Part shown: positions 1-4,609 of the stretch, one piece after another
Numbering within the stretch: the first letter of the stretch is position 1
How the letters are laid out: every line of letters begins with the position of its first letter
Assembly (NCBI GenBank): GCA_009936695.1
Contig: JAACEA010000356.1
Location: forward strand, 1 to 5,813
Direction: 5' to 3'
DNA: 5,813 nt
From: Planctomycetia bacterium
GTDB lineage: Bacteria > Planctomycetota > Phycisphaerae > Phycisphaerales > SM1A02
Position numbers and translations under genes: made by a program
Notes under the pieces: model-generated
The model's input: the letters and a program-made list of their open reading frames with translations, nothing else
The model's database searches: none
What the model was told of the DNA's origin: nothing

Positions 1-298
1 AGACGGCGCCCGCCCGCAGAGCCGGGGCGGCAAGGGACGGATCGACATCAAGACCGCCGGTCGGAACGGCCCGGTCGTGACGGTCCGATCCGTCACGGAT
101 TCCGACAGCCTGATGTTCATCTCCTCGGGCGGCATGATGATCCGCACGTCCGCGGCGGACGTGTCGAGACTGGGACGGAACACGCAGGGCGTCCGGGTCG
201 TCAAGTTGAAGGTCGATGACCGACTCATCGACTGCGCCACCACGCCCGCGGAACCGGACGAGGCCGTGGACGATCCGGCCCCACCCGCCACCGATTGA
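1..298 (+). CDS. gyrA: DNA gyrase subunit A, C-terminal end (5'-truncated by window)
   Basis: This is the last 98 codons of gyrase subunit A, read in the frame that begins at base 2; base 1 ends the previous codon. Gyrase introduces negative supercoils into DNA, and this part belongs to the C-terminal beta-pinwheel that wraps DNA. Visible hallmarks of the final blades are QSRGGKGRIDIK near the start (a GyrA-box-like RGGKG element), then LMFISSGGMMIRT, then SRLGRNTQGVRVVKL, which matches the very conserved I/LGRNTQGVR segment of bacterial GyrA. The protein ends in an acidic and proline-rich tail of about 20 residues (PAEPDEAVDDPAPPATD). ParC, the topoisomerase IV paralogue, is less likely because its C-terminal repeats are degenerate and usually lack this ordered RGGKG/GRNTQG pattern. 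No hairpin terminator is visible in the 86 bp that follow, so read-through into the STAS gene is possible. Confidence 0.95.
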   Translation, partial: DGARPQSRGGKGRIDIKTAGRNGPVVTVRSVTDSDSLMFISSGGMMIRTSAADVSRLGRNTQGVRVVKLKVDDRLIDCATTPAEPDEAVDDPAPPATD

Positions 299-370
299 TC
301 ACCGACCGACGCTCCCTCCCGCCTCCCAGACGTGCCCCACTCCCGATCCAGCGAACACGTCGGCAACCGC

Positions 371-375
371 AAGGA
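371..375 (+). promoter_or_regulatory. Shine-Dalgarno sequence of the STAS gene
   Basis: AAGGA lies 9 bases before the ATG at 385 and fixes that start over the in-frame ATT/ATC-rich stretch upstream. It is the only clear Shine-Dalgarno site near a gene start in the window. Confidence 0.6.
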
Positions 376-384
376 ACTGATCGC

Positions 385-735
385 ATGAGCCTGAATGAAT
401 GGTCCGACAGCATCGTTCTCGCCGAGACCGGCGAGGAACCGACCTTCAGCGAGGACATGACCTCGCTCATGGCGATCGTCGAGGACTCCGAACAGGGTGG
501 CCGGGACATGCCCGACATGGTCGTGAATCTCGCGGAGGTGGATTACCTCAACTCCTCGAACATCGCCCAGCTGCTCCGGCTGCGCAAGCGACTCGCCGCG
601 GCCGGCGCCCGGCTCCGGGTCTGCTCGGTCGGCGACCAGGTCTGGGGCGTCATCCTCGTGACCGGACTCGACAAGCTCTTCGAATTCCACGACGACGTCG
701 CCACCGCGATCGCTTCGCTGCAACTCGAGGCGTGA
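385..735 (+). CDS. STAS-domain protein (anti-sigma-factor-antagonist-like)
   Basis: This is a 116-residue single-domain protein, the usual size of SpoIIAA/RsbV-type STAS proteins. In that family the domain binds an anti-sigma kinase and is switched by phosphorylation of a serine. The fold signature is visible: a beta strand MVVNLAEVDYL (residues 45-55), the switch loop NSSNIAQLLRL (56-66), an amphipathic helix with RKRLAAAGARL, a strand LRVCSV (77-82), and the closing VTGLDKLFEF (92-101), which matches the 'l..tGl...f' end of STAS domains. Ser57 aligns with the phosphorylated serine of SpoIIAA. The Asp that normally precedes it is Asn56, and the following Gly is Asn59. The ATG at 385 is chosen for the Shine-Dalgarno site and the domain boundary. 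The stop codon overlaps the GTG of exbD (GTGA), so the two are probably translationally coupled. No cognate anti-sigma kinase is in the window, so the partner is unknown. Confidence 0.85.
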   Translation: MSLNEWSDSIVLAETGEEPTFSEDMTSLMAIVEDSEQGGRDMPDMVVNLAEVDYLNSSNIAQLLRLRKRLAAAGARLRVCSVGDQVWGVILVTGLDKLFEFHDDVATAIASLQLEA

Positions 736-1250
736 ACGACGCGACCGTCCAACCCGTCGCGGACACCGGCGCCGACGATTCCGCCCCGAGGGTCCGTCGG
801 GTCCGACTGCGTCGGAGCGAGCCACCGTTCCGGGTGGAGCTCACGCCGCTGATCGACGTCATCTTCCTCCTGCTCACCTTCTTCATCTACGCGATGGTCC
901 TGATGGACCGGATCGAGCTGGTACCGCTCGATCTGAAGCCCCTCGAGGCCGGCGCCGTGGTGGCCGACGCGGCACCGCCGCCGGCCCGCACCCTGAGTCT
1001 CGACGGCGCGGGCGGAATGTTCCTCGATCGCGAACCGATCACCCTCGAGGCGGTCGTGCCGGAACTCCGGAAGACGCTCGAAGGGGATCCGGAAACCGTC
1101 CTCTACCTCGCGGTCTCCGACGAGGTCGGCCCCACCGATCGGATCCCCGTGCTGCTCGAGCTCTGGAACCAGCTTCGACTCGCGGAGATCCCGATTCGCA
1201 TGGTCGGCCGCCCGATCTCCGCGGGACCGGACGGAAACGGCGATTCCTGA
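732..1250 (+). CDS. exbD: ExbD/TolR-family biopolymer transport protein
   Basis: The product is a 172-residue inner-membrane protein that, in known systems, works with ExbB/TolQ as a proton-driven motor energising TonB or TolA. It has a basic cytoplasmic N-terminus (residues 1-35, with an RVRRVRLRR cluster) and one membrane segment, roughly residues 40-58. It carries the family motif LTPLIDVIFLLLTFF, in which Asp42 is the proton-carrying aspartate equivalent to Asp25 of E. coli ExbD. The rest is periplasmic, with LYLAVSDEV and VLLELWNQLRLAEIPIRMVG matching the strand-helix end of the ExbD/TolR periplasmic domain. The GTG at 732 is the only start that keeps the N-terminus; its TGA-sharing overlap with the STAS gene suggests coupled translation. 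No ExbB/TolQ gene is in the window, so the motor partner must be encoded elsewhere. The next gene encodes a TonB-like protein, which supports an Exb rather than a Tol role. Confidence 0.9.
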   Translation: MNDATVQPVADTGADDSAPRVRRVRLRRSEPPFRVELTPLIDVIFLLLTFFIYAMVLMDRIELVPLDLKPLEAGAVVADAAPPPARTLSLDGAGGMFLDREPITLEAVVPELRKTLEGDPETVLYLAVSDEVGPTDRIPVLLELWNQLRLAEIPIRMVGRPISAGPDGNGDS

Positions 1251-1264
1251 ACGCGATCGCGTTC
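1249..1264. repeat. 16-bp perfect palindrome after exbD
   Basis: GAACGCGATCGCGTTC reads the same on both strands and overlaps the exbD stop codon. It lies about 28 bases upstream of the proposed -10 element of the tonB-like gene. It could be a regulator-binding site, a weak hairpin, or chance, given the many GCGATCGC-like words here. There is no spacer, so it would make a poor RNA hairpin. Confidence 0.35.
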
Positions 1265-1291
1265 CCGCAGCGCGATCCGGGATCCTCCGAC

Positions 1292-1297
1292 TACCAT
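1292..1297 (+). promoter_or_regulatory. Putative -10 element of the tonB-like gene (leaderless)
   Basis: TACCAT lies 6 bases before the GTG start at 1304, so a transcript beginning at the usual distance would start at the start codon itself. No Shine-Dalgarno sequence is visible. No convincing -35 box is seen at the expected distance (about 1269-1274). Support comes from the same arrangement at two other starts in the window. Confidence 0.45.
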
Positions 1298-1303
1298 CCT
1301 TTC

Positions 1304-2455
1304 GTGCGATCGCGTGGACGAACATCTATCTCGGAACCGACGGCCCTGGTCGTCTCGGTGCTGCTGCATCTGGGCGTCGCCGTCCTCCTGCTGCGCGCCG
1401 CCGCCGCGGACGGACGCGACCGTTCCCTCGACCACGAACTCGAGGACCGGCGTGAATCCACCCCGGAACCGGAAGCGCTCGGCATCGAACAGAGCGACGC
1501 CGAGACCCTGACCTGGATCGGGTACGAGGAGTACCAGGAACATCTCGCGCGCCTCTCCGAAGTCGAACAGGCGGCGATGCTCGCGTCCCCGGTCGCGGGC
1601 GGTGGCGGCACCCCGCCACCGAGCCGACCGCGAAGCTCGCCATCGACCCCGGCCATCCCGACCGCGAATCTCCCCTCGAGCGCGGCGCCGACTTCGACCG
1701 CACCGGCACCCGAGACCTCGGAGGCGGAGGTGATCCTCGACCCGAAGATCGTGACCGAACCGAAGACCCTACCGACCGTGGATCCGGAGCCGGTGGAATC
1801 CGAGACCATCGACGAGGCGACCACGTCGGACGCCGAAGCGACGCCGGATCCATCGACCCGCCCGGACAAGGAGACCACCACGAGCGAGGAGGCTCCCGAG
1901 GAACCGACTTCGGTGCCGCCGGCCGACGAGCAGTCCGAACCCGAAACCGATGAGAAGCCGGTGCCGACGACCGAAGCGGATCCCGGTCCCGCTCCCGAAC
2001 CCACGCCGACCCCCACGCCCGAAGCGGACGGCGACGACGGCGACACGAAGGGCGACGCCACCGGCGAGGGCGACGGTCCGGGCGAACCCGCCCCGGAATC
2101 AGGGAACGACGCGGACAAGGATGCGGAAGCCACGAGCCTGATCGAGGTGCCGGCGTCGGAATGGAAGCAGGGCAAGCCGCTCGCGGCCCGCGGACTGAAC
2201 ATCACCACCCGTCGCCCGACGATTCCCGTGACGTCTTGGCTGAGCTACCGCCCGAAGTACAACCCGGTCGCGCGGATCGAATTCGATCGCACGGGGAAAC
2301 CGAAACGGGCGTCACTGGTGGTGCGAAGCCAGGAACCGGATCTCGACGAGCGCCTGATCGACATGCTCTATCGATGGCGGGCGAAGGGCTCCCGACTCAA
2401 GCAGCTCACCGGGGACCAGACCGTGACGATCGAGCTCCAACTGCTCCTGAACTGA
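1304..2455 (+). CDS. TonB-like energy transducer with long acidic linker
   Basis: This 383-residue protein looks like a TonB-type transducer that would carry ExbB/ExbD energy across the periplasm. The N-terminal membrane segment (about residues 13-30) contains Ser18-x3-His22, the SxxxH pattern of the TonB membrane helix that contacts ExbB/ExbD. A block TWIGYEEYQEHLARLSEVEQ (residues 70-89) follows. Then comes a low-complexity linker (about 93-277) rich in Pro, Glu, Thr, Asp and Ser with little Lys, unlike the alternating acidic/basic linker of E. coli TonB. A conserved-looking segment (278-311, with GKPLAARGLNITTRRP) leads to a compact C-terminal domain (312-383). Its ARIEFDRTGKPKRASLVV followed by LIDMLYRWRAKG fits the TonB C-terminal beta-alpha pattern, though it is divergent. 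The GTG at 1304 is the first start that includes the membrane helix; the gap to exbD is 53 bp. A TolA-like role is a less likely alternative. Confidence in the class is good, but the substrate is unknown. Confidence 0.75.
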   Translation: MRSRGRTSISEPTALVVSVLLHLGVAVLLLRAAAADGRDRSLDHELEDRRESTPEPEALGIEQSDAETLTWIGYEEYQEHLARLSEVEQAAMLASPVAGGGGTPPPSRPRSSPSTPAIPTANLPSSAAPTSTAPAPETSEAEVILDPKIVTEPKTLPTVDPEPVESETIDEATTSDAEATPDPSTRPDKETTTSEEAPEEPTSVPPADEQSEPETDEKPVPTTEADPGPAPEPTPTPTPEADGDDGDTKGDATGEGDGPGEPAPESGNDADKDAEATSLIEVPASEWKQGKPLAARGLNITTRRPTIPVTSWLSYRPKYNPVARIEFDRTGKPKRASLVVRSQEPDLDERLIDMLYRWRAKGSRLKQLTGDQTVTIELQLLLN

Positions 2456-2456
2456 C

Positions 2457-2474
2457 CCGCCGTCGGACCGGCGG
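2457..2474. terminator. Hairpin between convergent genes
   Basis: CCGCCG (2457-2462) and CGGCGG (2469-2474) form a 6-bp GC-only stem with a 6-base loop. It fills the 26-bp gap between the stop codons of the tonB-like gene and surE. Its position suits a bidirectional terminator. No T-tract follows on either strand, so it would not be a classical intrinsic terminator. Confidence 0.45.
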
Positions 2475-2481
2475 CCCGTGA

Positions 2482-3270
2482 TCAGTCCTCGAGCCGTTCC
2501 CGCCACGTCTGCACTCGCGGATGATCGGTGAGATCGAACTCGAGCGGCGTGACGGTGAGACACCGGTTCATCAGGGCATCCACGTCGGTGTCGGGGTGGG
2601 TGTGCATGAACTCCATCCCGCTGCCCGCCGCCCAGTAGTACGGCTGGCCGTAGGGACTGGTCCGCTTCTCGTAGCCGCCCGAACCCGCCGCGGTGTTCAT
2701 CGCGCAGACCTTGATCGGCGGCATCGGGGCATCCGGTGTCTCGGTCCGTGGCACGTTGACGTTCACCACCGCGTGCGGGTCGAGCGGATGGACGAGGATC
2801 CGGTCGATCGCGACCCGTGCGATCTCCGCGGCCCGGTCGTAGCAGATCGAGTCGCGATCACCGAGATGCAGGCTCACCGCGATCGACGGGACGCCGAGGA
2901 ATGCGCTCTCGACCGCGGCCGCGACCGTTCCGGAATAGATCACGTTGATGCCGACGTTCGCCCCGCTGTTCATCCCGGAGATGGTGATGTCGGGCAGGGT
3001 TCCCTCGCCGTGCAGTTCCGCCCACAGCGATCGGAGCGCGACCTTCACGCAGTCCGCGGGACGTCCGTCGACCGCATGCCCGATCGAACCGTCGTCCATC
3101 GTCGTCGAGTGGATCATCATCGGTTCGTTGAAGGTCACGCCGTGACTGGTCGCGGACTGGACGGTGTACGGCGCGATGGTGGTGATGTCGCCGAGGCCCG
3201 CGAGCGCGCGATGCAGGGCGCGGATTCCGGGGGCTTCGATGCCGTCGTCGTTGGTGAGCAGGATCTTCAC
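2482..3270 (-). CDS. surE: 5'/3'-nucleotidase SurE
   Basis: This 262-residue protein is SurE, a metal-dependent phosphatase that removes phosphate from nucleoside 5'- and 3'-monophosphates and is linked to stationary-phase survival. The N-terminus KILLTNDDGIEAPG contains the metal-binding pair Asp8-Asp9. Ser39 lies in APYTVQSATSHGVTF at the same position as the metal-binding Ser39 of E. coli SurE. The motif SGMNSGANVG (residues 98-107) supplies the conserved Asn101, followed by VIYSGTVAAAVESAFLGVPSIAVS, a near-textbook SurE stretch. Length is typical. The GTG at 3270 is chosen because translation then begins directly at the conserved first strand. No strong Shine-Dalgarno site is seen, only a GGA about 10 bases upstream. 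It lies 56 bp downstream of the glycosyltransferase on the same strand, but a strong hairpin between them may uncouple expression. It converges with the tonB-like gene. Confidence 0.95.
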   Translation of the reverse strand: MKILLTNDDGIEAPGIRALHRALAGLGDITTIAPYTVQSATSHGVTFNEPMMIHSTTMDDGSIGHAVDGRPADCVKVALRSLWAELHGEGTLPDITISGMNSGANVGINVIYSGTVAAAVESAFLGVPSIAVSLHLGDRDSICYDRAAEIARVAIDRILVHPLDPHAVVNVNVPRTETPDAPMPPIKVCAMNTAAGSGGYEKRTSPYGQPYYWAAGSGMEFMHTHPDTDVDALMNRCLTVTPLEFDLTDHPRVQTWRERLED

Positions 3271-3300
3271 GATGGATTCCAGCGTGGTTGCAAGGATGGA

Positions 3301-3321
3301 CGCGGGACCCGCGGTCCCGCG
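3301..3321 (-). terminator. Strong intercistronic hairpin between the glycosyltransferase and surE
   Basis: CGCGGGACC (3301-3309) and GGTCCCGCG (3313-3321) form a perfect 9-bp stem with a 3-base loop. On the - strand it begins 5 bases after the glycosyltransferase stop codon and ends 30 bases before the surE start. The bases following it in the transcript (TCCATCCTTGC) contain scattered T but no T-tract. It could terminate the upstream transcript, stabilise an mRNA 3' end, or tune surE expression. Confidence 0.6.
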
Positions 3322-3326
3322 ATGGT

Positions 3327-4541
3327 TCAGGCCCGGGCGGACCGTTCGGGTTCGATGACGTACGCGCGGCCGCCCCAGCGGACCGGCCTCCCTCGGGCGA
3401 GGTCGACCGCGCCCCCGCGGATCGCGCCCGCGACCAGCAGGCAGCCAAGCGGCCAGCCGAGAATGCCGATCCGAGGCATGCCGCCCCGACCGAAGACGAC
3501 GAGGAGTGCGGCCCCCGAGAACACGAGGCCGGCCACGCCCGCGACCATCGCGAGAATGCCGAGCAGCGTCCCGCCCAGCGAAGCGGCCACGACGCCGGTC
3601 CCGAGACTGGCGATCGCGGTCACGGGACCGAGTCCGGCGGCGGCGACCCGCACCACGTTTCGATTCATCCGCCCGATGTTCCGGTGGCAGGATTCGATGA
3701 AGATCCGACGCCAGCCGCCGAGGAGATCCTCGAGCGATTCGTACATGCTGGTCTGGATCCTGTCACCGGAGTCGACGACGCGGACGCGTCCGTCGAGCCG
3801 GTGCACGGCCTTGGCGAAGGCGAGATCCTCGAGCAGATCGTCCTTCACGGCCGCGTGACCGCCGAGGCGATCGTAGAACGTTCGCCGGAACAGCATGAAC
3901 TGACCGTTCGCGAAGGAACGCGGTCGTTCGACGTGGTTGGTGCGGTCCGGGGGAAACATGCGGAGCAGCGTGATCGCCGCGGGTGGCTGGACCACGGCCT
4001 CCCACCAGTGCCCGGAGGTGAGCCGGGTGTAGGCGCTGAGCAGGTCGATGCCTTCGGCATCCGCGATCGCGACCGCCGATCGGACGACGTCGGCGTCGAA
4101 TCGCACGTCCGCATCGGTGAAGAGCAGCCAGTCGCCCTGCGCAGCCGCGGCACCGACCGACGCCGCGTGACACTTGCCGGCCCAGTCGTCGGGACAGCTG
4201 TCGTTGACGATGGGACGAATCCGCGGGTCGTTCTCCGCCGCGGCCTCGAGCCGGGCGAGCGTGTCGTCGGTGCATCGATCGAGCACCACCACGAGTTCGA
4301 TCCGCGCCTCCCGCTGGGCCCGCATCGACGCGACCATGCGTTCGATCACCCGGGCCTCGTCATGGGCCGGCACGATCACCGACACGAGATCGTCGACCAC
4401 GGGAAGATCCAACCCGTCCTCGAGCAGCGGGGTGTGCCGGGCGAGTCGGATCAACCGCCCCAGCACGAAACCCCAGTAGACGGCGGTCGCGGTCGCGAGC
4501 ACGGCGAGGATCAGGGTGATGGCGACCGTCGCGGAAGACAT
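3327..4541 (-). CDS. Membrane-anchored family 2 glycosyltransferase (HpnB/CrtQ-like)
   Basis: This 404-residue protein has a GT-A glycosyltransferase domain held between membrane segments and probably adds a sugar to a lipid or polyisoprenoid on the cytoplasmic face. The order is: N-terminal helix (about 5-30); VSVIVPAHDEARVIERMVAS (53-72), the family-2 opening; VVVLDRCTDDT (84-94) for nucleotide-sugar contact; WAGKCHAASVGAAAAQGDW (120-138); FTDADVRF with the metal-binding Asp143-x-Asp145; FANGQFMLFRR (210-220); and DDLLEDLAFAKAV with the likely catalytic Glu238-Asp239. GGWRRIFIE (275-283) resembles the processive QxxRW region but lacks the Gln. The C-terminus holds about three hydrophobic segments and ends GRPVRWGGRAYVIEP. 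Length and layout resemble hopene-associated HpnB and carotenoid glucosyltransferase CruC/CrtQ types, but no hopanoid or carotenoid gene is present, so the acceptor is unknown. It is divergent from nnrE over 68 bp and upstream of surE. Confidence 0.85.
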   Translation of the reverse strand: MSSATVAITLILAVLATATAVYWGFVLGRLIRLARHTPLLEDGLDLPVVDDLVSVIVPAHDEARVIERMVASMRAQREARIELVVVLDRCTDDTLARLEAAAENDPRIRPIVNDSCPDDWAGKCHAASVGAAAAQGDWLLFTDADVRFDADVVRSAVAIADAEGIDLLSAYTRLTSGHWWEAVVQPPAAITLLRMFPPDRTNHVERPRSFANGQFMLFRRTFYDRLGGHAAVKDDLLEDLAFAKAVHRLDGRVRVVDSGDRIQTSMYESLEDLLGGWRRIFIESCHRNIGRMNRNVVRVAAAGLGPVTAIASLGTGVVAASLGGTLLGILAMVAGVAGLVFSGAALLVVFGRGGMPRIGILGWPLGCLLVAGAIRGGAVDLARGRPVRWGGRAYVIEPERSARA

Positions 4542-4550
4542 GGGCCGTGC

Positions 4551-4556
4551 ATGGTA
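4551..4556 (-). promoter_or_regulatory. Putative -10 element of the glycosyltransferase gene
   Basis: On the - strand TACCAT lies 9 bases before the ATG at 4541. This would give a 5' leader of only about 3 bases. No Shine-Dalgarno site is present. The hexamer is identical to the one before the tonB-like gene. Confidence 0.45.
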
Positions 4557-4564
4557 CGAAGGTG

Positions 4565-4576
4565 CCGTCCGGACGG
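4565..4576. promoter_or_regulatory. 12-bp palindrome in the divergent promoter region
   Basis: CCGTCCGGACGG is a perfect palindrome between the two proposed -10 elements of the divergent pair. The expected -35 regions of both promoters fall at about 4574-4580, at its right edge. A shared operator is possible, but a 12-bp palindrome in GC-rich DNA can also be chance. Confidence 0.3.
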
Positions 4577-4597
4577 TGGCGACGCCGACTTCGGGTC

Positions 4598-4603
4598 TAC
4601 ACT
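4598..4603 (+). promoter_or_regulatory. Putative -10 element of nnrE (leaderless)
   Basis: TACACT lies 6 bases before the ATG at 4610, the same spacing as TACCAT before the tonB-like gene. Transcription starting at the usual distance would begin at the A of the ATG. No Shine-Dalgarno site is visible. Confidence 0.5.
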
Positions 4604-4609
4604 CCGCCC

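Noticed and set aside
295..384. Earlier in-frame start for the STAS gene
   Set aside because: The added 30 residues are Arg/Pro-rich and unlike a STAS domain. The ATG at 385 has a well-spaced AAGGA.
399..731. Upstream extension of the exbD frame through the STAS gene
   Set aside because: The extension is Arg/Gly/His-rich out-of-frame reading of the STAS gene. ExbD homology begins after the GTG at 732.
1274..1284. Short inverted repeat GATCC-G-GGATC before the tonB-like gene
   Set aside because: With a 1-base loop it cannot form a stable hairpin, and such GATC words are common throughout the window.
543..1325. - strand open frame of about 260 codons opposite the STAS and exbD genes
   Set aside because: It is antisense to two well-supported genes and its product has no motifs and biased composition.
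1291..2208. - strand open frame of about 305 codons opposite the tonB-like gene
   Set aside because: Its Ser/Gly/Val-rich repeats are the complement of the Pro/Glu/Asp/Thr linker codons. The + strand has the membrane helix and C-terminal domain.
2521..3858. Long + strand open frame (about 445 codons) across surE and the end of the glycosyltransferase
   Set aside because: It runs through two unmistakable genes on the other strand and shows His/Arg/Asp-rich low-complexity sequence with no recognisable motif.
4547..4609. Earlier in-frame GTG for nnrE
   Set aside because: It would add 21 basic residues outside the family boundary, would place the proposed -10 element inside the gene, and lacks a ribosome site.
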